From Serratia grimesii NBRC 13537 (GTDB lineage: Bacteria > Pseudomonadota > Gammaproteobacteria > Enterobacterales > Enterobacteriaceae), in contig NZ_BCTT01000011.1 in NCBI RefSeq assembly GCF_001590905.1, positions 124,001 to 188,000 on the forward strand: a stretch of 64,000 bases of DNA, written 5' to 3'. Shown here in pieces: positions 1-7,452 of the stretch. The notes under the pieces are model-generated. The model made no database searches, was not told the DNA's origin, and saw nothing but the letters and a program-made list of their open reading frames with translations. Position 1 is the stretch's first letter; each line of letters starts with the position of its first letter. Position numbers and translations under genes: made by a program.

Positions 1-2
1 AA

Positions 3-554
3 GCCATCAAGCAGTTGGACGCTGACGGCAAGCTACCTAACGAGTTCAAGAACTACCTGTCCGCAGTGTACAGTTCCAGTATGGAAGCCGAAGGGACAGT
101 TGCCAATTTAGGGTGGCAACAGAAGTTCGAGGCGCTTGGACTGGACAAGGATACAGCGGCAGCAATGGCGGCTACCGTGCCTGCGCTGATTGCAGCGAAA
201 GGACCGAAAGGAAGTGCAATACCTGTTCCTACTCCAACAAAAGCCAGCAATGGATTGGTTTATCAATCGAATTCCAAGCATACACTGGGTGGTGAAGGTA
301 ACAGGCCTAATGCAGGTATTGAACCTAAAAACTCTCTAACCATTTTCGAAAACTCTGTACCTTTAGCAATAAAAGGCAGAGAACACAAAGCGCGATATGC
401 GTTAGACAGCGATGGTAATGTACATAGATTTTCACCAGACAATACTGGTGGTTATCACTGGTCAGGAAGTACCGCCGACCAAAGAAATAAGCTAGAACTA
501 CCAAATGACGTTAAAGCTGCCCTAAGAAAGCAAGAAGGATGGAAGTTAAAATGA
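3..554 (+). CDS. CdiA C-terminal toxin region (5' partial)
   Basis: The frame is open to the left edge, so this is the 3' end of a longer gene, most likely the large CDI exoprotein CdiA. Roughly the first 70 visible residues are Ala-rich and look like the pre-toxin segment. The last 100 or so form a compact polar domain (GNRPNAGIEPKNS, RYALDSDGNVHRF, HWSGSTAD) of the kind placed at the tip of CdiA/RHS toxins. The toxin stop overlaps the next start as ATGA (551-554), the arrangement expected for toxin and immunity. I recall similar tails on predicted CdiA toxins but cannot assign a nuclease family, and no catalytic residues can be named with confidence. The VENN boundary motif is not inside the visible part. 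That this is a CDI toxin is inferred from context and from the cdiA debris downstream. Confidence 0.75.
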   Translation, partial: AIKQLDADGKLPNEFKNYLSAVYSSSMEAEGTVANLGWQQKFEALGLDKDTAAAMAATVPALIAAKGPKGSAIPVPTPTKASNGLVYQSNSKHTLGGEGNRPNAGIEPKNSLTIFENSVPLAIKGREHKARYALDSDGNVHRFSPDNTGGYHWSGSTADQRNKLELPNDVKAALRKQEGWKLK

Positions 555-1042
555 TCATTGGAAATGCACTAGAGATAGCGATTCAGTTGGAATACATTAT
601 CCCACTGAATTCACCAAGTGGCCTTTTTAATTTCATAATAGATGATGGCCTTATTCCAGGGAAAGGTACGGTAATAGATCTTTACATGGTGATATCGTCA
701 CTCAAGGATAGTTTGGCTTACCATTTAAATTCAGGAATTCAAGATATTGGCGATATCAATTTAGAGAAGCTAGATTTCTCTGACGGAGCCCCAGAAAATA
801 TAATCTGGCTGGACAGTGGTGAATTGTCTGACTATGGCTGTGTATTTTGGTTGGGATTTGATGGTGAGGAAGAAAGGTTTTTTTATTCAGTGGATTATGA
901 AAAGACTATACAGGAGAAAAGGTATGCTCGAGGAACTATTGAGAAACTAATTAATAGTCTACCATCCCCTGAAAAGCTCAAAATAAAAAAAACTAACGAT
1001 ATAATATCCATTACAGATATTGATGATTCATATATAGTTTAG
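551..1042 (+). CDS. cognate immunity protein (CdiI, Imm42-like)
   Basis: A 163-residue acidic cytosolic protein with no signal peptide or membrane segment. The start at 551 is preferred over the in-frame ATG at 539. It gives an ATGA overlap with the toxin stop, has GGAAG about 7 bases upstream, and the resulting N terminus (MIIGNALEIAIQ) together with FWLGFDGEEERFFYS resembles what I recall of the Imm42 immunity family. The expected role is to bind and neutralise the toxin encoded just upstream, protecting the cell and its siblings. The family label is from memory; the immunity role follows from position, size and overlap. Base composition is clearly more AT-rich than the backbone genes, consistent with horizontal exchange of toxin/immunity cassettes. 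Confidence 0.7.
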   Translation: MIIGNALEIAIQLEYIIPLNSPSGLFNFIIDDGLIPGKGTVIDLYMVISSLKDSLAYHLNSGIQDIGDINLEKLDFSDGAPENIIWLDSGELSDYGCVFWLGFDGEEERFFYSVDYEKTIQEKRYARGTIEKLINSLPSPEKLKIKKTNDIISITDIDDSYIV

Positions 1043-1053
1043 AGCTGATCGTT

Positions 1054-1080
1054 AACCCCGGCCAATTAGCCGGGGTTCTT
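1054..1080 (+). terminator. hairpin after first immunity gene
   Basis: A perfect 9-bp stem (AACCCCGGC at 1054-1062 with its complement at 1069-1077) and 6-base loop lies 12 bases after the immunity stop. The following CTTACTTCT is only moderately T-rich, so termination may be partial. Confidence 0.5.
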
Positions 1081-1251
1081 ACTTCTAAGCCCAAAATCCT
1101 CACACTTCCCACCGCTGCAACCGGAGCACACCGGGCGCAGCGGTCACTTCCAGTTGTTCAGCGTCGGTGATGCCCGAATCGGTCATCTAGTCGTGCCACA
1201 GAGCGCCGTTCCGGCGCTTGCGGGCACCGTCACAAAACCCGGAAAGCGGTA

Positions 1252-1947
1252 ATGGCAGCGGCTGACGCCGCTGCTATGATGTGGCGTTGGTGCTCTTTAA
1301 CAGCGTTGGGAAAATGGCGTAACGGGCTGAAGAATATCACCAGCGTTGATGCACAAAATCAGCAACAGATCCAAGACGCAATGATCAACTTCTTCATGAC
1401 AACCAAAGGAGTCGATTATGCAACAGCCAAAGATTATGCCGAGCTGAAGCAGGGTGCTGATATCTTTGTTGCTTCATTGACACCTGTATTGGGTGCCGCA
1501 GCAGCAAAACAACTGAGTAAGATTGTGGATGCGAATCTGAAAGTTGTCGCGAAAGGAAATGTTGATGGTAGCAAGTTCACTGATACAAATCAGGGAGTAA
1601 GACCGTCAAAATTAGCTGATTTTAACAAACCGACCTTAATCAATGACGTTGTACAGGCCAAAATAGATAAGCGTCCTGACAAAAATTATCCTAATGGAAA
1701 TATGGGTACTGCTCATGCAGAAATAGGTGTGATCCAACAGGCCTTTGATAAGGGGATGACCCAAGGGCGCGAAATGGCAATGAGTGTAGCAGGGAAAGAG
1801 GTCTGCAACTATTGCTTGAGTGATGTAAGGATCATGGCAGAAAAAGCAGGGCTTAAATCACTAACAATTTATTAAGAATCAACAGGTAACGTTCTGTTCT
1901 GGCAGCAGGGCATGAAAAAAATAGAAAATAAGGGGCCTGCAAAATGA
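1252..1947 (+). pseudogene. orphan CdiA-CT deaminase toxin, interrupted by an in-frame TAA
   Basis: The open part (1252-1875, 207 codons) has a pre-toxin-like segment (residues 37-90) and then a cytidine-deaminase-like core. HAE at residues 155-157 and CNYC at 185-188 supply the zinc-binding His/Cys/Cys and catalytic Glu. It most resembles the BURPS668_1122-type Toxin-deaminase family (family name from memory). Translation stops at TAA 1873-1875 straight after SLTIY. The same frame then continues for 23 codons (ESTGNVLFWQQG...), which looks like the normal C-terminal strand of such deaminases, to a TGA at 1945-1947. That second stop forms an ATGA overlap with the immunity start. I read the TAA as a recent nonsense mutation. 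The real 5' boundary is uncertain, because orphan modules lack their own start; 1252 is the first ATG of the frame. Confidence 0.75.
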
Positions 1948-2339
1948 TAATAAAATATGAGCTTTCTCGATTATGTTCAGGTGAGGAATATGTCAGAAAT
2001 GAATCTCCTCAGTGGGCTGATGTGCTCAATTTTTTAAATATTTTGAAGAATAGCAATGGTAGCGTAAACATCAGGATTATTAATGCCCCTGATATCGGGC
2101 CAGAAAGACTCAGTGTTGAGGCAGAGAAGGGTTTTTATCTGGTTACTCTATTGGAATATGATGAGTCTGGAGGTGATGTAAGGTCCATATGGAATAATAC
2201 GTCATCATCAGGAGATAGTATCATTATCCTTGGTAATTACTGGCCTGAGCGTCAGCTTACAAAAGATTTCGATCTTGTTGTCAGGATCTTTAAGGAGTTC
2301 TTCGATACTGGAAATGTATCAACGGATCTCCTTAACTAA
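1944..2339 (+). CDS. immunity protein for the deaminase toxin (Imm1-like)
   Basis: A 131-residue cytosolic protein that begins inside the ancestral toxin stop (ATGA at 1944-1947). The pattern SVNIRII, LSVEAEKGFYLVTL, NYWPERQLTKDFDLVV and FFDTG resembles the Imm1 family, which often accompanies deaminase toxins. The expected role is to bind and block the upstream deaminase. With that toxin now truncated, the gene may survive because siblings or competitors still deliver the same toxin. The frame is intact and ends just before a strong terminator. Family assignment is from remembered motif pattern; the immunity role rests on position. Confidence 0.7.
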   Translation: MIIKYELSRLCSGEEYVRNESPQWADVLNFLNILKNSNGSVNIRIINAPDIGPERLSVEAEKGFYLVTLLEYDESGGDVRSIWNNTSSSGDSIIILGNYWPERQLTKDFDLVVRIFKEFFDTGNVSTDLLN

Positions 2340-2342
2340 GAC

Positions 2343-2384
2343 AAAAAAACCGGCTGCTATGAAATGATCCGGTTTTTTGTTTTT
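2343..2384 (+). terminator. rho-independent terminator of orphan toxin/immunity module
   Basis: An A-run followed by ACCGG pairs with CCGGT and a run of T's (arms about 2343-2353 and 2369-2378, then TTTTTTGTTTTT), starting 4 bases after the immunity stop. Classical intrinsic terminator architecture. Confidence 0.8.
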
Positions 2385-2400
2385 AAGTATTAAACACTAG

Positions 2401-2634
2401 ACAGGCATACTCACCGGTTGCACTGTGGTGACCGCCACTGCGGATAAAAACCGCCTCGATACCACCGGTACCCTGGGCTTCAGCGAGATCCATAAGCAAG
2501 GCGATATCTATGGGCTGGAGGCGGCGAAGTATAAGTGCGAAAATGAAATGTTTAAGTTACGTCGATGCAATGTTCCTTGTAGTATTAAGAAGTGGAATAT
2601 TGTGAAAATAATTGGATTTTTATTACCATGGTAG
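2401..2634 (+). pseudogene. cdiA repeat-region remnant fused to an AT-rich toxin-like tail
   Basis: Codons 2401-2538 encode a fragment typical of the FHA/CdiA hemagglutinin-repeat region (TATADKNRLDT, GTLGFSEI). In the same frame, from about 2540, the sequence becomes AT-rich and codes for about 32 unrelated residues before TAG at 2632-2634, ten bases ahead of the next gene. No start codon or upstream coding precedes it: an in-frame TAG lies at 2398-2400. The simplest reading is a deletion that joined a displaced piece of cdiA to the last codons of a C-terminal toxin, leaving that toxin's downstream partner intact. The repeat origin is well supported; the toxin-tail origin is inference from frame continuity, composition and spacing. 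Confidence 0.6.
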
Positions 2635-2644
2635 GTAAAAACAA

Positions 2645-3982
2645 ATGGCTTCAGAATATTTTTTATATATTAAGTTGGAAAAGTTGTTAGCAGAACAGAA
2701 AAATTACTTTTGGTCTAAGAATAATTATAAATTATATAGTACAGGACATCTGAAAGAGTTGACTAGACACTATAATGGACATATACGAGAAATAGCTGTT
2801 TTATGCCTTGGTTTAATTCGTGATGTTTCTGCCTTGCCTGAGCTTATTAATCGTACAAATGATTGGGCAGAGCCAGTGAGAAAATCAGCAAGGCAGAGTA
2901 TTGAAAGGTTGCTTGTGAGTAATAACTCCGCTGAGTTTGTTAAATGTCTACCGCATCTAATTTGGCTATTAGAATGTCAACGCGATGATCATAGTCTATT
3001 TGTTTTTAAAATCATGGATTTTTTATCTAGTGAAGAAAATAAGTATGCTTTACTGAATGGTTTATCTTCACCTGATAAAATCGTTGCTGAAAGATCATTG
3101 TGTATGTTAGTAAATAAAAATCTATTTTCGCTTGATATTATTTTTGAGCAAGCTATGTTACATCCCAATCCTATTGTTAGAATGAGAGCAACTGAATATA
3201 AATTGGATAGTGGTTGTGATAATAAAGAAAATCATATCAGAGTTATGCTCATTGACTCCTTCTCTCCTATAAAACAGTTTGTCTTGCAATACATGATTAA
3301 TAATATGGTGAGAGTGCCTGAAGATCTCTGTTTTAGATTACTACTTGATAAAAACTCTCTTGTACGTTCAAGGATACATAAACTAATTGCGAGCAATCAA
3401 TTTGATATAATCTCTTTCTATCTTAATGTTTTTAATAATTCATCAAATAGTGTAGCAAAGAGGAAGGTTGCACTTTGTGCACTGAACGAACATCGATATG
3501 AAAAAATCATAGAGATTACAGAAAGTAATTTAGAACCAAATTTTATTGGTATTTATATGACATCATTAAAAATTATAGCTCAACATAAAGGAGATGATGC
3601 AAGTGGCTTATTATTTGACTCAATGAGCCATCCGCTTGTTGGGATTGTAAAATTATCCTTGAAGTTGATTCTGAAAGAGAAAATAGTCTTTAACCTCATG
3701 GATGTACAAAGATTGTTAGATAAATCACCATCACCGTCACACATACCTATTTATTATTCTATGGCTCGTAATTTAAATAAATGGGATAACTTGATTTTAA
3801 TTCTTGATAATATAAATAAAAATGATATTGATTTCACTAAAATACAAATAAATTACTGGGGTGAAAGTTATAATTTTTCTGGTATCCAACCTTCATATTC
3901 ACAAAAAATTAAGTTAAAAACTCTTATCGAGAACATAAATATTCCATTAGTAACTAATAGAGTCGTGTTTTTTTTGGATTAA
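2645..3982 (+). CDS. HEAT-like helical-repeat protein, candidate orphan immunity protein
   Basis: This is a 445-residue soluble protein with no signal peptide or membrane helix and a strikingly AT-rich gene. Residues 35-110 (HYNGHIREIAVLCLGLIRD, SALPELINRTNDWAEPVR) look like HEAT repeats, and further helical hairpins with PNPIVRMRA-type turns continue to about residue 350. HEAT folds bind proteins. The gene starts ten bases after the cdiA remnant, with AGGT about 8 bases upstream, exactly where an immunity gene would sit. I therefore suggest it protects against a toxin whose gene is now largely deleted. I do not recognise a named family. It could instead be an unrelated hitchhiking gene. Confidence 0.6.
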   Translation: MASEYFLYIKLEKLLAEQKNYFWSKNNYKLYSTGHLKELTRHYNGHIREIAVLCLGLIRDVSALPELINRTNDWAEPVRKSARQSIERLLVSNNSAEFVKCLPHLIWLLECQRDDHSLFVFKIMDFLSSEENKYALLNGLSSPDKIVAERSLCMLVNKNLFSLDIIFEQAMLHPNPIVRMRATEYKLDSGCDNKENHIRVMLIDSFSPIKQFVLQYMINNMVRVPEDLCFRLLLDKNSLVRSRIHKLIASNQFDIISFYLNVFNNSSNSVAKRKVALCALNEHRYEKIIEITESNLEPNFIGIYMTSLKIIAQHKGDDASGLLFDSMSHPLVGIVKLSLKLILKEKIVFNLMDVQRLLDKSPSPSHIPIYYSMARNLNKWDNLILILDNINKNDIDFTKIQINYWGESYNFSGIQPSYSQKIKLKTLIENINIPLVTNRVVFFLD

Positions 3983-4051
3983 TACTAAACCTGATTATAG
4001 TATGATTTATTTTAGCATTAAGCTATTTAGTTTCTCCTCCGCGATAAAACC

Positions 4052-4084
4052 AGGCCGGGCGGCAATCCAAAAGCTACCCGGCCT
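4052..4084. terminator. hairpin between HEAT gene and nucleoside hydrolase
   Basis: AGGCCGGG (4052-4059) pairs with CCCGGCCT (4077-4084) across a 17-base loop, between two convergent genes. On the minus strand it is followed by GGTTTTA. It could serve both sides. The large loop keeps confidence low. Confidence 0.4.
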
Positions 4085-4119
4085 GCCGCCTTACTATTAC
4101 CTGTCATATAAGCCGCAGC

Positions 4120-5064
4120 TTAAACTTTCACTTCCCCAATCCTCTCCAGTGCACCCACCACCAAATCCCAAAACTTATCCTGATCCAGCTTTACCGCCAC
4201 CTGAGTGTGGCAGTCGGGCGGCGGCGCGGCGCGGAAGTCGGCCACCGTCATACCCAACGTCAGGGTGCCGGTCAGTTCGATATCCACCGGGACTTTACGG
4301 ACAGTCATCACTTCGGGGTCGATCACATAAGCCACCGCGCAAGGATCGTGTACCGGCGGTGCGCTAAAGCCTTGCGCCTGTTGATACATCTTGCCAAAGA
4401 ACTCAAGCAGTTCGCTGACAAACCTGGCCGGTCCGGTTTGGATAGCGGCAATGCGAGCACAGACTTCTGGCGTGGCGAGCGCCTGGTGGGTCAGATCTAG
4501 CCCGACCATGGTTAGTGGCCACTTTTCATTGAATACGATATGCGCGGCTTCCGGATCGATCTTGATATTAAATTCTGCCACCGCGCTCCAGTTGCCCACG
4601 TGGTAGCCGCCGCCCATCAGCACCACTTCCTTCACGCGTTCGGCAATGCGTGGCTCTTTACGCACCGCCATTGCGATATTAGTCAGGCCGCCGGTCGGGA
4701 CGAGCGTCACGCTACCTGGCGGGTGAGCCATGATGGTGTCGATGATCAGATCTACCGCATGGCAGGGTTCCAGCGTCAATGTTGGTTGTGGCAGCACTGG
4801 GCCATCCAGGCCGGATTCGCCATGGATATCGGGTGCGACTTCTATCTGGCGTACCAGCGGGCGCGGGCAGCCGGCAGCAAAGGGCACGCCGGTAATATTG
4901 GCGATGCGCGCGACGGCCAGTGCGTTACGGGTGACCTTATCCAGGGTTTGATTACCTACTACGGTAGTCACCGCCAGCAGATCAATCTGCGGGTTACCCC
5001 AGGCCAGCAGCATGGCGATCGCATCGTCATGCCCCGGATCGCAGTCCAGTATGATTTTTTTCAT
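4120..5064 (-). CDS. ribonucleoside hydrolase (IU-NH family, RihA/RihB-like)
   Basis: Predicted to hydrolyse the N-glycosidic bond of ribonucleosides to base and ribose in the cytoplasm, for nucleoside salvage. The 314-residue protein starts with the family signature DCDPGHDD (residues 7-14, Ca2+ and ribose binding). It also carries NIHGESGLDGP-type sequence (DIHGESGLDGP), VLMGGG, AEFNIKIDPEAA and the C-terminal PVHDPCAVAY histidine/aspartate motif, all in the expected order. An in-frame ATG 46 codons upstream was rejected because the family begins at MKKIILDCDPGHDD and RihA/RihB are about 311-313 residues. It resembles both RihA and RihB, so no symbol is given. Pyrimidine preference is likely but not provable from sequence. 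It sits alone, divergent from the zinc-ribbon gene. Confidence 0.9.
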   Translation of the reverse strand: MKKIILDCDPGHDDAIAMLLAWGNPQIDLLAVTTVVGNQTLDKVTRNALAVARIANITGVPFAAGCPRPLVRQIEVAPDIHGESGLDGPVLPQPTLTLEPCHAVDLIIDTIMAHPPGSVTLVPTGGLTNIAMAVRKEPRIAERVKEVVLMGGGYHVGNWSAVAEFNIKIDPEAAHIVFNEKWPLTMVGLDLTHQALATPEVCARIAAIQTGPARFVSELLEFFGKMYQQAQGFSAPPVHDPCAVAYVIDPEVMTVRKVPVDIELTGTLTLGMTVADFRAAPPPDCHTQVAVKLDQDKFWDLVVGALERIGEVKV

Positions 5065-5272
5065 TTTTATTCCTGATGCAGGGAGAGGTTCCCGCAGCAT
5101 AGCGCACCGACGGCAGGCGAGGTAATGACCGATAATGCTTTTTGTTAACCACATCAAAGCGTTGCTGATTCGGTGATGTAATGAAACGTAAATCCCTTTC
5201 ATGGCACTTTACCCTAGAGTTTACTCCAGGGTTTATTGTGAGGCCTGGCGAAATGCAGAGAGGAGAGGCGCG

Positions 5273-5560
5273 ATGAGCATGTTGAAAAAGCTCTTGGGGC
5301 AAGGCGGTTTCGGTGGCGGGCATCAACGTTCGGGACATGGCCGGGGGCATCATGGCAACCGTTATAATCAGTATGGCGATCAGGGGCCACAATGCCTGCA
5401 ATGTCAGGCACTCAACAAGCCCGGTGCGCGTTATTGCCATCGTTGCGGTCAGCCTTTTGAGGCGGCGGTGGCACAATGCAGCGGATGTTCCGCCCCCTTG
5501 CCGCCAGGCAGCCGTTTTTGCCAACAATGCGGCAAGGCGGTCAATGGGGGACAGTCATGA
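5273..5560 (+). CDS. double zinc-ribbon protein
   Basis: A 95-residue protein. Its first 40 residues are Gly/His-rich and probably disordered. Then come two CxxC-x10-CxxC zinc ribbons: Cys41/44/55/58 and Cys69/72/83/86. The start at 5273 has AGGAGAGG just upstream; an upstream in-frame start lacks support. The stop overlaps the next start (ATGA), so it is translationally coupled to a membrane protein. Such ribbon pairs usually mediate protein or nucleic-acid contacts. The family is common in gamma-proteobacteria as uncharacterised protein, and I cannot assign a function. A role as soluble partner of the membrane protein is inference from coupling. Confidence 0.7.
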   Translation: MSMLKKLLGQGGFGGGHQRSGHGRGHHGNRYNQYGDQGPQCLQCQALNKPGARYCHRCGQPFEAAVAQCSGCSAPLPPGSRFCQQCGKAVNGGQS

Positions 5561-5934
5561 CGAAACGTGGATGGAGTGTGATAGTGCTGTTGGTTGCCAT
5601 GGCGTTATGGACGCTGCTGGCCTGGGGCGTTTCTGGCGTATTGGGCTGGTTGCCCGCGCTAACGGGACTGGCGCAGAGCGGCTCGGCGCAGTTGGCGCCA
5701 CAGCTTACCGGTTTGCTCAATCTGGTTCCGCAGACGCTGTTGGATAGCGGGTTACCATGGTTGCAGCAACTGGGGAACTGGCTGGCGGGCTCTTTCCCGC
5801 TGCTGCTTACCTGGGCGGGATATGTCGTCTGGTTGATCTGGGGGCTAGGCATGCTGGCATTACTGGTACTTGGTGCCTTGGTGCGCCGTGTTCTGATTAG
5901 CGATAGCCCTGATAGACTTCCCCCACGCGCTTAA
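5557..5934 (+). CDS. small inner-membrane protein, coupled to zinc-ribbon gene
   Basis: 125 residues with a membrane helix near residues 6-30 (VIVLLVAMALWTLLAWGVSG), an amphipathic Leu/Gln-rich middle, and one or two further hydrophobic stretches near 80-115 (LLLTWAGYVVWLIWGLGML). The start at 5557 overlaps the preceding stop by four bases, favouring it over upstream in-frame ATGs. The C terminus (SDSPDRLPPRA) overlaps the 3' end of aaeR on the other strand by 38 bases. I do not recognise a characterised family. Confidence 0.65.
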   Translation: MTKRGWSVIVLLVAMALWTLLAWGVSGVLGWLPALTGLAQSGSAQLAPQLTGLLNLVPQTLLDSGLPWLQQLGNWLAGSFPLLLTWAGYVVWLIWGLGMLALLVLGALVRRVLISDSPDRLPPRA

Positions 5935-6808
5935 AGTAATCGGTCAGGTAGTTGATGCACACTTGTACCTTGAGTGGCAGTTTATCTTTCTCGGTGTACA
6001 CGGCATATACCGGGCGAGGATCCGAATGATAACTTTTGAAAAGGATCTCGATCTCGCCACGTTTGATCTCTTCGATCACCCACATCAGCGGTGCATAGGC
6101 AATGCCTGCCCCGGCTTTTAACCAGCGGATCATGGTCTGTGAATCGTTGGTGACAAAACGCCCTTGCGGTGCAATACGTGTGCTGATGCCTTCCGGTGCG
6201 ATCAGCTCGAATTCACTATCCGGTCGCACGCTGTATTCCAGCCAGGAAAAATTGACCATGTCGCTCGGTTTTTGTGGCGTACCGTATTGGCTAAGATAGC
6301 TTTTGGCGGCACACACCACCATTGGCATTGAGCCCAGGCGTTTGGAAAATAGGCTGGAGTCTTGCAGCGCACCCGTGCGAATCACCACGTCCAGTCCATC
6401 GGCGATCAAATCCGGTGCTGGGATGCCAGTGACCAGGTTCACTGTCAGACCGGGATACTCTTTCAGCATATCGGCGGTCATGGTGGCCAATACGTTTTGT
6501 GCCATGGTGGATGAACTGCCAATACGCAACGTGCCGGTCGGCGTATTGTTAAATGCATACAGTTGTTCGTGCACTTCGCTGACTTCCAGCAACATGCGGC
6601 GACACCCCTGATAGTAAATTTTCCCGGCTTCTGTCAGGCCAATACTGCGTGTGCTGCGATTAAGCAGCTTAACCTGTAGTTCATTCTCCAGTTTGGAGAC
6701 GGTCTGGCTGATAGATGAAACGCTCATATCGAGCTGACGCGCAGCCGCCGTAAACGACCCGCATTCAACCACTTTGGCGAATACCGACATCCGTTTTAGT
6801 CTTTCCAT
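5897..6808 (-). CDS. aaeR: LysR-type activator AaeR
   Basis: A 303-residue LysR regulator nearly identical in pattern to E. coli AaeR. It has an N-terminal winged HTH (MERLKRMSVFAKVVE, AAARQLDMSVSSISQTVSKL, RSTRSIGLTEAG) and a periplasmic-binding-like effector domain from about residue 90 (GTLRIGSSSTMAQNV, PDLIADGLDVVIR). In E. coli AaeR activates aaeXAB in response to aromatic carboxylic acids such as p-hydroxybenzoate. Here it is divergent from aaeXAB across 433 bases that contain a CRP-like site and an ERIC element. Its 3' end overlaps the preceding membrane-protein gene tail to tail. Confidence 0.93.
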   Translation of the reverse strand: MERLKRMSVFAKVVECGSFTAAARQLDMSVSSISQTVSKLENELQVKLLNRSTRSIGLTEAGKIYYQGCRRMLLEVSEVHEQLYAFNNTPTGTLRIGSSSTMAQNVLATMTADMLKEYPGLTVNLVTGIPAPDLIADGLDVVIRTGALQDSSLFSKRLGSMPMVVCAAKSYLSQYGTPQKPSDMVNFSWLEYSVRPDSEFELIAPEGISTRIAPQGRFVTNDSQTMIRWLKAGAGIAYAPLMWVIEEIKRGEIEILFKSYHSDPRPVYAVYTEKDKLPLKVQVCINYLTDYFKRVGEVYQGYR

Positions 6809-6826
6809 TATTCACTCTGGCTTAAA

Positions 6827-6842
6827 AGTGATTTAGATCACA
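6827..6842. promoter_or_regulatory. CRP-like operator upstream of aaeR
   Basis: AGTGA-N6-TCACA, a 9-of-10 match to the CRP half-site consensus TGTGA-N6-TCACA (complete on the minus strand), centred about 26 bases before the aaeR start codon. So close to the gene it could act as a repressor site for aaeR or sit under a downstream promoter. Sequence match only. Confidence 0.45.
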
Positions 6843-7074
6843 GATTGTTGATGAGTTGATAGTAAGCAAGCTAATATAACGTAGTCGGGTGGAAAGACCT
6901 TATCAACGCGCGAGTGTGATCGGCAGCGTCATAGTGGCCGAACCCTCCGGTATCCTCGCAATTCCTATCGCGGATGTACGTTCCAGAGTTTACTCTTTTT
7001 TCAGGTTCCTGACCTGTCTGGGCCGGAATTTGTGGTGCGTGTCAGCTAAAATGTAAAGAGAATGTGAATGGAGA

Positions 7075-7201
7075 TATACCCTATAGCTTTCAAGTTGCAG
7101 TTAGGCGCCCAGCTCGCTCATCCCCAGGCGCTTACTTTAGTAAGTCACTGGGGTGAGCGAGTGCAGGTAACAACACTGCAACTTGAAAGATGACGGGTAT
7201 G
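7075..7201. repeat. ERIC element (127-bp palindrome)
   Basis: An imperfect palindrome running from TATACCC to GGGTATG. Its outer arms are TTTCAAGTTGCAG and CTGCAACTTGAAA. The central core TCCCCAGGCGCTTAC / GTAAGTCACTGGGGTGAGCGAG is the diagnostic ERIC/IRU core. It lies 40 bases before aaeX, so when transcribed it would form a long hairpin in the aaeX leader. Length and core match the 127-bp ERIC class. Confidence 0.88.
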
Positions 7202-7241
7202 GAGGTTAACGCCCGGTGCAGTGAGTGATAAGGAAAAATTG

Positions 7242-7445
7242 ATGAGTTTGCTTCCGGTTATGGTCATTTTCGGACTGTCGTTTCCCCCGGTCTTTTTTGA
7301 GTTGCTGGTTTCGCTGGCGCTGTTTTTTTTGCTGCGCCGTCTGCTGCAGCCCACTGGGATTTACGATTTTGTCTGGCATCCAGCGTTGTTTAATACCGCG
7401 CTGTATTGCTGTTTGTTCTATCTGATTTCATGTCTTTTCGTTTGA
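7242..7445 (+). CDS. aaeX: AaeX, small inner-membrane protein
   Basis: 67 residues, the same length as E. coli AaeX, and closely similar ([39 protein letters not shown]). It has two predicted membrane helices, near residues 4-25 and 45-65. The start at 7242 follows AGGAAA by about 8 bases; an in-frame start 7 codons earlier is rejected on length. It is the first gene of aaeXAB; its own function is not established. Confidence 0.9.
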   Translation: MSLLPVMVIFGLSFPPVFFELLVSLALFFLLRRLLQPTGIYDFVWHPALFNTALYCCLFYLISCLFV

Positions 7446-7452
7446 GGTCGCT

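Noticed and set aside
1081-1251. Possible gene or prophage remnant on either strand between the first immunity gene and the deaminase module
   Set aside because: Short open stretches exist in several frames, but none has a start, a ribosome-binding site or a recognisable motif; probably recombination debris.
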